From the NCBI GenBank assembly GCA_963834875.1, contig CAWIDG010000001.1, positions 124,001 to 188,000 of the forward strand: DNA of 64,000 nt, read 5' to 3'. Both the position numbers and the translations under genes were made by a program. Every line of letters begins with the position of its first letter. Position 1 is the stretch's first letter. This document shows, piece by piece, positions 34,050 through 42,956 of this stretch. The DNA is from DATAGF01 sp963834875 (GTDB lineage: Bacteria; Actinomycetota; Thermoleophilia; Miltoncostaeales; Miltoncostaeaceae). A model generated the notes under the pieces. It did no database searches. It had not been told where the DNA came from and saw only the letters and a program-made list of their open reading frames with translations.

Positions 34050-34761
34050 GTGACCGAGCCCACGCACCGGCCCGCCCGCCGGCGCCGCGTCGCCCTGCTG
34101 GCGGCCGTCGCCGCGCCCGTCGCGCTCGCCGCCATCCCGGCGGCCCTCAGCGCCGCGCCGACGATCGCGACCGACGCGATCTGCCTGCGCCCGATCGTGG
34201 AGCCCAACGGCCCGGGGCTCTCGCCGCCGCTGAACATCAGCGGCATCGGGCTTCCCGCCGAACACGTCGATCACGATCACCCGGGGCGCGCGGACCGTAC
34301 TTCGCCTTCTCGGACGCGAGCGGCACTTCTTCCAGCAGCTCAGCGTGCATCGACCGCCTGCCCTCACGCCGCCGAAGTCGAGCCCGCTGGACATCGTGGC
34401 GGCCGACCCGGCGTCCGGCGGCCCAGCAACGCGCTGCGCATCCGCACCGCGCCGCTCGAGTTCGAGGCGTCGCCCAAGCGGACGCGGCCGTCGAACACCG
34501 TCACCTTCCGGTTCTCGGGCTTCAACCCGGACCAGGTCGATCTACGCCCACTACCGCTTCAACGGGCGCGTGCGGGCCAACGTGAGGATGGGGCAGGGCC
34601 AGCAACCCGTGCGGCCTGCTCACCGCGAGACGCGACCAGATCCCGGTCGCCGACGCGACGTCGGCCTCTGGCGGCTCCAGTTCGACCACAACAAGAACTT
34701 CTCGCCCACCGCGACGCCGCGCATCCGCGCGACGGTCAACGTCTTCCGCACCTTCCGCTAG
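34050..34761 (+). pseudogene. Secreted Thermoleophilia-type protein, copy 1, multiply frameshifted
   Basis: The N-terminus is good: a GTG with AAGGAG upstream, RRRRVALL and a hydrophobic signal segment ending AALSAAP, then TIATDAICLRP. Downstream the same domain as in copy 2 is found in pieces and different frames: SSPLDIVAADPA, NALRIRTAPLEFEASPKRTR, TVTFRFSGFNPDQV, AHYRFNGRVRANVRMG, GLWRLQFDHNKNFSP and TPRIRATVNVFRTFR before the TAG. At least four frame changes are needed. Proteins with an AHYxxxGRVRxxVRxG and W-x-(V/L/I)-QFDQ pattern occur, as I recall, in Solirubrobacterales; function unknown, probably an exported beta-sandwich. Confidence 0.7.
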
Positions 34762-34844
34762 GCGACAAAGCGGCGGCACCGCCTGGGGGCGGGGCTGGCC
34801 GCCGCTCGCCCCGGACGCTCCGGACGGAGCCCGTCCCAGACCGC

Positions 34845-34909
34845 CGAGCGGCCCGGAGTATGCTCGTCGGATGGAGGACCGGCCGCCCGCGCCGCCCGCG
34901 CAGCGCCCC
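34845..34909 (+). repeat. Copy of the recG promoter and 5' coding segment
   Basis: Bases 34845-34873 match 35931-35960 (recG promoter through its ATG) except for one indel and two substitutions. Bases 34872-34909 match 36025-36062 inside recG at 36 of 38 positions. In recG the two blocks are 64 nt apart; here they abut. The second secreted paralogue therefore has a recG-type promoter and first 13 codons. Confidence 0.75.
34859..34864 (+). promoter_or_regulatory. -10 element for secreted paralogue 2, leaderless geometry
   Basis: TATGCT ends 6 nt before the ATG at 34871. It lies within the segment shared with the recG promoter. Confidence 0.5.
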
Positions 34910-35606
34910 ACGCACCGAGCCGCCCGGCGGCGCCGCGTCGCGCTGCTGGCGGCCGTCGCCGCGCCCGCCGCGCTCGCCGGCATCCCGGCGGCCCTGAGCG
35001 CCGCGCCCGACGATCGCGACCGACGCGGTCTGCCTGCGCCCGTCCCAGCAGCCGAACGGGAACGCCGTCTCGCCGCCGCTGCGGATGACCGGCGCGGGCT
35101 TCACGCCTGGACAGGTGGTCCCGATCCAGGTCGGAAGTCGGACCTGGTACACCGTCGTCGAGGACATCGGCGGCTTCCTGGTGGAGATCGACGTGAGCGA
35201 CCGGCTCAGGCTGCCGCGGCCGAAGTCGTCGCCGCTCGGCATCGTGGCGACGGACCCGTCCCTGGGGCCGAGCAACGCGCTGCGGATCCGCACCGCGCCG
35301 CTGGAGTTCTCCGCGACGCCCAAGCGGACCCGGCCGTCCAACACCGTGACGTTCCGGTTCTCCGGCTTCGAGCCCGGCCGCGCCATCTTCGCCCACTACC
35401 GCTTCAACGGGCGCGTGCGCGCGAACGTCAGGATGGGGAGGGCGAGCAACCCGTGCGGCCTCCTCACGGCCCGGCGCGACCAGATCCCCGTTCGCGACCC
35501 CGAGATCGGCCTCTGGCGGATCCAGTTCGACCAAAGGGCGACGTTCTCGCCGCGGGCGACGCCGCGCATCCGCGCGACCGTGAACGTGTTCCGCAACGTT
35601 CCGTAG
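34871..35606 (+). CDS. Secreted Thermoleophilia-type protein, copy 2 (one frameshift)
   Basis: About 244 residues if one extra C near 35008 is removed (GCGCCCGACG against GCGCCGACG in copy 1). The N-terminus MEDRPPAPPAQRP resembles RecG residues, then THRAARRRRVALL, a hydrophobic signal segment and AALSAAP. The mature part has SPPLRMTGAGFTPGQVVPIQ (an Ig-like or IPT-like strand pattern), NALRIRTAPLEFSATPKRTR, VTFRFSGFEPGRAIFAHYRF, a Cys in NPCGLL, and GLWRIQFDQRATFSPRATPR. Copies 1 and 2 also share sequence after their stop codons, so this is a tandem duplication. Function unknown. Confidence 0.75.
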
Positions 35607-35686
35607 CGACAAGGCGGCGAGCACGCGCCTGGCGGACACGGGCTGGCGCACCGCCTCGCGCCGGACGCTCGGCGGGCCGCCCGTCC

Positions 35687-35878
35687 TCAGACGGCCTTGA
35701 TGACCTTCCCGCCCTTGAGGCAGCGGGTGCAGACGTAGGCGCGCACGGGCGTCGAGCCCACCATGACGCGCACCTTCTGCACGTTCACGTTGAAGCGGCG
35801 CGAGGTGGCGCGCATCGAGTGGCTGCGGTTGTTGCCGAACGCGGGCGCCTTGCCGCAGACGCTGCAGATCTTCGCCAT
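35687..35878 (-). CDS. rpmB: 50S ribosomal protein L28
   Basis: The 63-residue protein is complete: MAKICSVCGKAPAFGNNRSH, RRFNVNVQKVRV and YVCTRCLKGGKV. It is the zinc-binding form with CxxC pairs at both ends. It stands alone on the minus strand, divergent from recG with 79 nt between, an arrangement common in Gram-positive bacteria and Actinobacteria. AGGAACG precedes its ATG. Confidence 0.97.
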   Translation of the reverse strand: MAKICSVCGKAPAFGNNRSHSMRATSRRFNVNVQKVRVMVGSTPVRAYVCTRCLKGGKVIKAV

Positions 35879-35945
35879 GTGCCGTTCCTCGCCGTCGCTT
35901 CGGTGCCGGGTCGGGACGCCGGGCGGCGTCCGAGCGGCCCCGGAT

Positions 35946-35951
35946 TATGCT
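35946..35951 (+). promoter_or_regulatory. -10 element for recG, leaderless geometry
   Basis: TATGCT ends 6 nt before the recG ATG at 35958, and no ribosome site is present. Confidence 0.5.
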
Positions 35952-35957
35952 CGTTGG

Positions 35958-38157
35958 ATGCCCGCCCGCGCAACCACGGCGGATCCCGCCGCCCCGCCGC
36001 TCCCTCCGCTCGGCTGGTCCAGCGTGGAGGACTGGCCGTCCGCGCCGCCCGCGCAGCGCCCCGGGCCCGAGCCCTGGTTCGACCCCGTCACCGACCTGCC
36101 GGGCGTCGGGCGGACGACGGCCGATCGGGCGCGGGCGATCGGCATCACGACGATCGGCGACCTGCTCGAGCACCTGCCCGCCCGCTACGAGGACTTCGAC
36201 GCCGGCGCGCGGCCGGTGGCCGCCCTCACCGCCGGCGATGAGGCGACGGTGCGGGTGCGCCTGGACGACATCGCGGTCCAGCGCACGCGCCGGCGCAACC
36301 TGCGCCTGGTCCGCGCCCGGGTCCACGACGACAGCGGGCGCATGGTCGCGGTGTGGTTCAACCAGGAGCACCTGGCCCGGATCCTGCATCCGGGCGACGA
36401 GCTCCTGCTGCGCGGGCGCCTCTCCGACGGCGGGGCGGCGGGAGATGGCCGTGCGCTCGCACGAGGTGCTCGGAGGGCGGGCGTCGGAGGGCGTCCACAC
36501 GCAGGGGTTGGTGCCGGTCTACCCGGCCACCGAGCGGCTCCCGCCCCGCCGCATCCGCGAGCTGGTCAACCTGGCGCGGCCGCTCGCCCGGGCGGCGCCT
36601 GAGCGCCTCCCGGCGTCGATGCGCGTGCGCCTGCGGATCGGCGGCGTCGCGGACTCGCTGGTGGCGGTCCACTTCCCCCGCTCGCGCGCCGAGGCGCACC
36701 TGGGGCGCCGGCGGCTCGTGCTGGACGAGCTGATCGTGCTGCAGCTCGGGCTGCTCGCGGTCCGCCGCAGCCAGGAGCTCACCCGGGCCGCGCCGCGGCT
36801 GCGGCCGACGGGGGAGCGGTCGGGGCCCTTGCTCGCGGCGCTGCCGTTCGACCTCACGGCCGAGCAGCGGCGCGCGGCGCGCGAGATCGGCCGCGACCTG
36901 GACCGCGAGCGCCCGATGCGGCGCCTCCTTCAGGGCGAGGTCGGCTCCGGCAAGACGGTCGTCGCCGCGCTTGCGATCTGCCAGGCGGTCGAGGCCGGCG
37001 CGCAGGCGGCGCTGCTGGTTCCGACCGAGACGCTCGCCGAGCAGCATCTCCGCACCCTCGACGGGCTGCTGGCGCCCGCCGGCCTGGAGCCGCTGCTCCT
37101 GACCGGCCGCGTCCCGCGCGCCGAGCGGGAGCGGCGCCTGATGGCGCTCGCGACCGGCACGGCGCCCGTGGCCGTCGGCACCCAGGCCCTCCTGAGCGAG
37201 GGCGTCGCGTTCGGGCGGCTCGGGCTCGCCGTCGTCGACGAGCAGCATCGCTTCGGCGTGGAGCAGCGCCAGGCGCTCTCCGAGCGATCGGGCGCGGTCG
37301 TCGGGGCGGCGGGCGCCGCGCACCTGCTCTACATGACCGCGACGCCGATCCCGCGCACCCTGGCCCTCACGGCCTACGGCGACCTGAGGGTCTCGACGAT
37401 CCGCGGGCGCCCCCCGGGCCGCGCGCCCGTCGAGACGCGCTGGGTGCGCGAGTCCGATCGCGACGAGGCCTACGAGCTGGTGCGCGCCCAGTTGCGGGAA
37501 GGCCGCCAGGCGTACGTGATCTGCCCCCTCGTCGAGGAGGGGGAGGCGGCCGAGGCCCGTGCGGCCACGACCGAGGCCGAGCGCCTCATGGCGGGGCCGT
37601 TCGCGGGCTTCACCGTGGGGCTCGCCCACGGCGGCCAGCGCAGCGACGAGAAGCACGCCGCCATGGACGGCTTCGCGACCGGGCGCACCGACCTGCTCGT
37701 GGCGACGACCGTCGTGGAGGTGGGCATCGACGTCCCGAACGCGACGACCATCGTCGTCGAGGGGGCCGACCGCTTCGGGCTCGCGCAGCTCCACCAGCTG
37801 CGCGGCCGGGTCGGGCGCGGCGAGCACCCGGGCCTCTGCCTGCTCTTCGGCGAGCCGGCGACGGAGGAGGGGGCCCGCCGGCTCGAGGCCCTGACCCAGA
37901 CCAGCGACGGCTTCCGCCTCGCCGAGCTGGACCTCGAGATCCGCGGTGAGGGGAGCCTGCTCGGCGTGCGCCAGGCCGGGGCGACCGACCTGCGCGTCGC
38001 CCGCCTGAGCCGCGACCGCCGCGAGCTCGCCCAGGCGCGCTTCCTGGCGCGCCGGACCCTGGAGGCGGATCCTCGCCTGCAGCGCCCCGAGCACGTGCTG
38101 CTGCGCCGCGCGGTGCTCGACCGCTTCGACGCGCTCCCGCGGCTCCTGGACGCGTGA
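35958..38157 (+). CDS. recG: ATP-dependent DNA helicase RecG (one frameshift)
   Basis: RecG reverses stalled forks and processes Holliday junctions. After a Pro/Ala-rich N-terminal extension, the wedge domain starts VTDLPGVGRTTADRARAIGI and LLEHLPARYEDF. The frame changes once near 36435 in GGCGGGGCGGCGGG, then runs intact: FDLTAEQRRAAREI, GEVGSGKT (Walker A), DEQHRFGVEQR, TATPIPRTLAL and the motif VI region QLRGRVGRGEHPG, ending LLDA. The stop is 1 nt from rsmD. The extension includes a 38-bp stretch shared with the secreted paralogue upstream. Confidence 0.9.
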
Positions 38158-38715
38158 ATGAGGATCGTCGCCGGAACGCACCGCGGCCGCCGCCTCGCGG
38201 CGCCCCCGGGGCGCGCCACGCGGCCCACGCCCGACCGCGTGCGCGAGGCCCTGTTCGCGCTCATCGGGCCGGTGGAGGGCGCCGCCGTCCTCGACCTGTT
38301 CGCCGGGTCGGGAGCGCTCGGGCTCGAGGCGCTGTCGCGGGGGGCGGCGACGGCGACCTTCGTCGACCGCTCCCCGCGGGCGGTCGCGGCGATCCGCGCC
38401 AACGTCCGGTCGCTCGGGCTCGAGGACCGCGCGCGCGTGGTGGGCAGGGATTGGCGCGCCGCCCTCGCCGCGGAGCGCGCCGCGGGCCGCCGCTTCGGGT
38501 TGTGCCTCTGCGACCCCCCCTATAGCCTCCTGCCCCGCATTGCGGGCAGCATCGGCGCTGCGCTCGCGCCCCTCATGACGCCGGGAGGGACCGTGGTGAT
38601 CGAGCACCCGTCCGCGGGCCCCGACCCCGAGCCGAGAGGGCTGGAGATCGCCTCGCGAATCGACCGGACCTACGGGGACACCGCCCTGAGCGTGCTCCGC
38701 CTGGAGGACGCGTGA
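38158..38715 (+). CDS. rsmD: 16S rRNA m2G966 methyltransferase
   Basis: RsmD methylates G966 of 16S rRNA. The 185-residue protein has RIVAGTHRGRRL at the N-terminus, RPTPDRVREALF, the SAM motif DLFAGSGALGLEALSRG and the catalytic DPPY. It starts at the ATG directly after the recG stop and overlaps coaD by 4 nt, an order conserved in many Gram-positive genomes. Confidence 0.95.
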   Translation: MRIVAGTHRGRRLAAPPGRATRPTPDRVREALFALIGPVEGAAVLDLFAGSGALGLEALSRGAATATFVDRSPRAVAAIRANVRSLGLEDRARVVGRDWRAALAAERAAGRRFGLCLCDPPYSLLPRIAGSIGAALAPLMTPGGTVVIEHPSAGPDPEPRGLEIASRIDRTYGDTALSVLRLEDA

Positions 38716-39228
38716 GCATCAACGGGTACCGGATCGCCGTCTGCCCGGGCACCTACGACCCGGTGACCAACGGCCACGTTGACGTGATCGAGCGCGCCGC
38801 GAGCCTGTTCGACGAGCTCGTGGTCTCCGTGACCACCGGATCGGTCAAGAAAGCGCCGCTCTTCGACGCCGAGGAGCGCATCGCCATGGTGGAGCAGAGC
38901 GTCGCCCATCTCGACAACGTGAGGGTGGAGGGCTTCGACGCGCTGATCATCGAGCACGCCCGCGACCTCGGCGCCTCGGTTCTGGTAAAAGGGCTGAGGG
39001 CGATCTCGGACTTCGACTACGAGTTCCAGATGGCCCAGCTCAACAGGCATCTGGCGGCCGAGATCGAAACCGTCTATCTGCCGGCGTCTCCTCAGTACAG
39101 CTTCATCAGCTCGAGCGGCGTGCGGGAGGTGGCGGCCTGGGGGGGCGCGGTTCGACGACTGGGTCCCCGCACACGTCGCGCAGGCGCTGAGGGCGCGGCA
39201 TCGCCGGGGTCCCGGCTCGGTCCCTTAG
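38712..39228 (+). CDS. coaD: Phosphopantetheine adenylyltransferase (one frameshift)
   Basis: CoaD makes dephospho-CoA. The nucleotidyltransferase motif CPGTYDPVTNGHVDVIERA, VLVKGLRAISDFDYEFQMA and SFISSSGVREVAAWGG are continuous. At the seven-G run 39139-39145 the frame changes; the next frame gives RFDDWVPAHVAQALRARH and a TAG at 39228, the expected C-terminus. An indel in the G run is the simplest explanation. Val15-Asp is coded GTT GAC, an unusual codon here. Confidence 0.92.
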
Positions 39229-39237
39229 GAGGGTGCG

Positions 39238-39732
39238 TTGGACGTACTGGAGCTCATCGACAAGCTGGACGACCTGATCCACAACGCGCGGGCGGTGCCG
39301 CTCACCGACCAGGTCCGGATCGACCGCGACGCCATCTACGAGCTGCTCGATCAGATGCGGTTGACCATCCCGGAGGAGGTCAAGCAGGCGCGCTGGATCG
39401 TCAAGGAGCGCCAGGAGATGCTCGCCGAGGCCAAGCGCGAGGCCGAGCGCATCGTGGCCGACGCCCGCGACAAGGCGACCCAGGAGGCGTCCGAGCAGGA
39501 GGTCGTCAAGCGCGCCGAGCGCGAGGCGGCCGAGATCCTCGAGGAGGCGCGGCAGCGCGAGCGCGAGGTGCGGCTCGGCGCCGAGGACTACGCCGACGAG
39601 GTGCTCGGCACGCTCGAGGTCAACCTGGGCAAGTTCCTCCAGGCGGTGCAGCGAGGCCGCGAGCGGCTCCAGGGGCCGTCCGACGAGCAGGCGCTGGAGC
39701 CGGACGCGGTGCCCCAGGAGCCCGCCCTGTAG
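39238..39732 (+). CDS. Coiled-coil protein of the actinobacterial Rv2927c type
   Basis: A 164-residue, mostly helical protein: an N-terminal LELIDKLDDLIHNARAVPLT, then RDAIYELLDQMRLTIPEEV and a charged coiled coil (about 50-115, rich in KREAER repeats), and an acidic tail. The same gene precedes the DUF177 gene in Mycobacterium (Rv2927c), where a DivIVA/ATP-synthase-b-like role is suspected but not settled. The TTG start has AGGAGGG just upstream, beginning at the coaD stop. Confidence 0.8.
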   Translation: MDVLELIDKLDDLIHNARAVPLTDQVRIDRDAIYELLDQMRLTIPEEVKQARWIVKERQEMLAEAKREAERIVADARDKATQEASEQEVVKRAEREAAEILEEARQREREVRLGAEDYADEVLGTLEVNLGKFLQAVQRGRERLQGPSDEQALEPDAVPQEPAL

Positions 39733-39736
39733 AGGG

Positions 39737-40288
39737 ATGGCGGGGGCCGAAGGGACACTCGACCTCCGCGCCCTCGACCTCGCACCGGGCTCCGAGGCGC
39801 GGCTGGCGGTCCGCGTGCCGCAGGTCGCGCTGCGGCTCGGCGGCGAGGAGTACCGCGTCGAGCCCCCCGAGCCCGAGGTCGAGCTGCGCGTCGCGCGGTC
39901 GCTGTCGGGCGTCCACCTGCGCCTGCGGACCGAGGTGGACCTCGTGGGCCCGTGCTGGCGCTGCCTCGAGGAGGCGCGCGTGCACCTCGAGGTCGAGAGC
40001 GACGAGTTCGCCGCCGAGGGCCGCCCGGCCGACGCGCCCTTCGACGAGGACCTCGACTCGGCCTACGTGGAGGGCCCCCGGCTCGACCTCGCAGGCTGGG
40101 CCCGCGACGCGATCGCCGAGGCCGTGCCCGCCACGATCCTGTGCCGCGAGGGCTGCGCCGGGCTCTGCCCCACCTGCGGCGCCGACCGCAACCGGGTTGA
40201 CTGCGGCTGCGTCGTGGTGGAGTCGGATCCGCGCTGGGACGCCCTGCGCGAGCTCTCGGAGCGCCTCGGCCGCGGCGACCCGCCCTAG
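39737..40288 (+). CDS. DUF177 (YceD) protein
   Basis: YceD-family protein encoded before rpmF in most bacteria and linked to 23S rRNA / 50S maturation. The 183-residue protein has the family knuckles: GPCWRCLEEA and CREGCAGLCPTCGADRN with C-terminal DCGC. It starts 5 nt after the coiled-coil gene. A nitrilase gene on the other strand separates it from rpmF, which is atypical. DUF177 and nitrilase stops overlap by 4 nt. Confidence 0.9.
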   Translation: MAGAEGTLDLRALDLAPGSEARLAVRVPQVALRLGGEEYRVEPPEPEVELRVARSLSGVHLRLRTEVDLVGPCWRCLEEARVHLEVESDEFAAEGRPADAPFDEDLDSAYVEGPRLDLAGWARDAIAEAVPATILCREGCAGLCPTCGADRNRVDCGCVVVESDPRWDALRELSERLGRGDPP

Positions 40289-41190
40289 GTCGGGGCGCCC
40301 GGCAGCACCAGGTCCGGGCGGCGGTAGTGGCCGCCGGTGTCGAAGACCCGCCGCGCGGCGATGATCGCGCCGGGATCGCAGTCGGCGTAGATGGTCTCCT
40401 CCCGCCCGGAGACCGGCCCCGCCAGCAGGTTCCCCCAGGGGTCCGCGATCAGGCTCGCCCCCTGCAGCAGCTCGTCGGGGCCGGCGGCGATCTCCTCCGC
40501 GAGCGGGAAGTCGTCGGGGAAGGCGGTCTTGGGCAGGTACTGGACCGGCGACAGCACGAACGCGCCGGCCTCGAAGGCGAAGGCGCGCATGCCCGCCACC
40601 CAGATGTCGCGGTCGTCGGCGGTGGGCGCGAGGTAGAAGTCCACCCCCTGGCGGTGGAGTACCTGGCGGGCCTCGGGCATGAAGTTCTCCCAGCAGATCA
40701 GGCCGCCGAGGCGGCCGTGCTCCGACTCGTGGACCATCAGGTCGTCCCCGGGGCCCATGCCCCAGAACACGCGCTCGTGGAGCGTGGGCATGAGCTTGCG
40801 GTGCTTGCCGGCGAGCCGCCCGTCCGGCGAGAGCCAGACCAGCGTGTTCCAGAGGGTCCCGGGCCGCGCCGAGTCGCGCTCGTTCACGCCGATCGCCACC
40901 CAGGCGCGGGCGCGCCGCGCCGCGGCCCCGAGGCGCTCGGTGAGCGGCCCGGGGACGTCCACCGCGCCGGCCCACATGCGCCGGTGAACCTCGGCGCCCT
41001 CGCGCCCGAAGGTCGCGCACCGGTGCGCCCAGCGCGAGCTCGGGTAGAGGGACACGAACACCTCGGGCAGGGCGATGATCCGGGCGCCGTTGGCGCCGGC
41101 CTCGCCGATCAGCTCGCAGGCCTTCTCGACGGTGGCCTCGGCGTCGAGCACCACCGGGGTCGCCTGGACGACCGCGACGCGCACGCTCAT
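40285..41190 (-). CDS. Nitrilase-branch carbon-nitrogen hydrolase
   Basis: The product should hydrolyse a nitrile to an acid and ammonia. The 301-residue protein has the catalytic triad: Glu43 (LPEVF), Lys132 (KHRKLMPT) and Cys166 in ICWENFMP, the CWEN form typical of true nitrilases rather than amidases. I chose the ATG at 41190, which has AGGAGG 6 nt upstream. The natural substrate is unknown. It sits alone between DUF177 and rpmF on the opposite strand, so it is probably a late insertion into the superoperon. Confidence 0.88.
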   Translation of the reverse strand: MSVRVAVVQATPVVLDAEATVEKACELIGEAGANGARIIALPEVFVSLYPSSRWAHRCATFGREGAEVHRRMWAGAVDVPGPLTERLGAAARRARAWVAIGVNERDSARPGTLWNTLVWLSPDGRLAGKHRKLMPTLHERVFWGMGPGDDLMVHESEHGRLGGLICWENFMPEARQVLHRQGVDFYLAPTADDRDIWVAGMRAFAFEAGAFVLSPVQYLPKTAFPDDFPLAEEIAAGPDELLQGASLIADPWGNLLAGPVSGREETIYADCDPGAIIAARRVFDTGGHYRRPDLVLPGAPT

Positions 41191-41335
41191 CAGAGCCCTC
41201 CTCACTCGATCCCGTGGGGCGCATCCTTCCTCACCGGCGTTCCGCGTGCGTCATGGCGCGCGTCATGGCCGCGCCTTTTGCGGCGCCGCTCCGCCCGCTA
41301 CCCTTCCGCGAGCCCCTCGACCGGTTGGTGACCGC
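41191..41335. promoter_or_regulatory. Divergent control region, nitrilase / rpmF
   Basis: This 145-nt gap must hold both promoters. A TACCCT hexamer (41299-41304) is a possible -10 for rpmF. A 10-bp direct repeat, GCGTCATGGC, occurs at 41248-41257 and 41260-41269, spaced like a one-turn tandem site. Just after it GCCGC and GCGGC flank a T-containing loop. The repeat could bind a regulator or be chance. Confidence 0.35.
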
Positions 41336-41515
41336 GTGGCCGTTCCGAAGCGAAAGACCTCCAGGCAGCGCCGCGACACGCGGAGGGCGACGCACGCCAT
41401 CGAGGCGACCCGGATGGGCCGCTGCCCGCGGTGCTCGAGCCCGGTCCGCACCCACCACGTCTGCGGCGTCTGCGGCTACTACCGCGGCCGCCCGGTCGTC
41501 GAGATCGAGGGCTGA
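41336..41515 (+). CDS. rpmF: 50S ribosomal protein L32
   Basis: The 59-residue protein has the basic N-terminus VPKRKTSRQRRDTRRATHA and the zinc ribbon CPRC / CGVCGYYRGR. The GTG start is followed by the family sequence immediately. It precedes plsX, the classic rpmF-plsX link between translation and lipid synthesis. Confidence 0.96.
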   Translation: MAVPKRKTSRQRRDTRRATHAIEATRMGRCPRCSSPVRTHHVCGVCGYYRGRPVVEIEG

Positions 41516-41554
41516 GGGTCCGAGCGCTCGACGCCGGCGCCTGAGGTCGGACCG

Positions 41555-42578
41555 GTGGCCGACGTCGTGGTCGCGCTGGACGGGATGGGCGGCGATCACG
41601 CGCCGGCCGCCCCGGTGGCGGGCGCCCTCGAGGCGGCGCGCGAGGGCACCGGGATCCTGCTGGTCGGCGACGAGCGGGCGCTGAGCGCCGAGCTGGCGCG
41701 CCAGGGCGCCGAGGGCGCGAGCGGGGTGGAGGTGATCCACGCCCCGGACGTCGTCGGCTCCGACGAGGAGGGCGCCCGGGCCGTGAGGGCGAAGCCCGGC
41801 TCGTCCGTCTCGATGGCCTGCCGCCTCGTGGGGGAGGGGCGCGCGGGCGCGGCCGTCTCGGCGGGCAACACCGGCGCGACCCTCGCGGCGGCGACCCTCT
41901 ACATGCGGCGCATCCCCGGGGTCGTCCGGCCGGCCATCGCGGTGACCCTTCCCGCCGCCGGAGGCCGTCCGGTCGTGATGCTGGACGCCGGCGCCAGCGC
42001 GGAGGCGCGGCCGGAGCACTACCCGCAGCTCGCGCTGATGGGGCGCCTCTTCGCGCGCGACGTGCTCGGGATCGCGGCACCGCGCGTGGGGCTGCTGTCG
42101 ATCGGCGAGGAGGCCGTCAAGGGCAGCGAGGAGGTGCTCGCGGCGCACGCCCTGCTCCGGGAGACCCCGGGCTTCGCGGGCAACGTCGAGGGCCGCGACA
42201 TCCTCGCGCGTGCGGTGGATGTCGTGGTGACCGACGGCTTCACGGGCAACGTCGTCCTCAAGACCATGGAGGGGACCGCGGGGTTCCTGATGGGGGAGGT
42301 GCGCGCGGCGGTCGGCTCGACCCTCCCCGGGCGGGTCGGGGGGCTGCTCGTGCGGCCGGCGATGCGGCGCATGCGCGAGCGGATCGACCCCGAGAGCTAC
42401 GGCGGCGCGGTGCTGCTGGGCGTCCGCGGGCTCGCCGTCATCGGGCACGGCAACTCCACCGGGCGCGGGATCGCCAACGCGGTGCGCCTCGCGGCGCGCG
42501 GCACGCGAGGAGCGCCTGGTGGCCCAGTTCGCCGAGGCGCTGGCCCACGAGGGCGCCGAACCCTCTCCCGCCGCGTAG
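41555..42578 (+). CDS. plsX: Phosphate acyltransferase PlsX (one frameshift)
   Basis: PlsX makes acyl-phosphate from acyl-ACP for phospholipid synthesis. ALDGMGGDHAP, SAGNTGATLAAATL, LDAGASAEARPEHYPQLA, VVTDGFTGNVVLKTMEG and VIGHGNSTGRGIANAVRLA are all present. Near 42505 the frame changes; the next frame ends EERLVAQFAEALAHEGAEPS with a TAG at 42578, the normal end. The shift is probably an assembly indel. acpP follows after about 100 nt. Confidence 0.92.
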
Positions 42579-42628
42579 GATTCGCCAGTCGTCGCGGCGA
42601 TCGGATCGTCCGAGCGCCCGTGTAGGTT
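42576..42628 (+). promoter_or_regulatory. Candidate -10 elements before acpP
   Basis: TAGGAT (42576-42581, over the plsX stop) and TAGGTT (42623-42628) are two TAnnnT hexamers in the 97-nt gap before acpP. Either could give acpP-rnc-smc its own transcript. Confidence 0.3.
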
Positions 42629-42675
42629 GACCAGCCAGGGCGTCGCCAGCCTGGCGCGGACAGAGGGGGACAGGG

Positions 42676-42918
42676 TTGGATCGAGACAAGGCCGTCGAGG
42701 AGGTCCGCGCCATCCTGGTGGAGCAGCTCGGGGTCGATCCCGCGGAGGTCACCGAGGAGTCGTCGTTCCAGGAGGATCTGAACGCGGACTCGCTGGACCT
42801 GGTCGAGCTGATCATGGAGATGGAGGATCGGTTCAAGCTCAAGATCCCCGACGAGGAGGCGGAGAAGATCGCGACGGTGGGGCAGGCGGTCGACTTCGTG
42901 GTGGCCAACAGCGCCTGA
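42676..42918 (+). CDS. acpP: Acyl carrier protein
   Basis: ACP carries fatty-acyl chains on a phosphopantetheine arm. The 80-residue acidic protein has LNADSLDLVELIMEME with the attachment Ser39, and KIPDEEAEKIATVGQAVDFV. The TTG start is preceded by AGAGGGGGACAGGG. Confidence 0.96.
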   Translation: MDRDKAVEEVRAILVEQLGVDPAEVTEESSFQEDLNADSLDLVELIMEMEDRFKLKIPDEEAEKIATVGQAVDFVVANSA

Positions 42919-42956
42919 GGGCCGCAGATCCGGCCGAGACCGGGCTGGCCCGCCTC

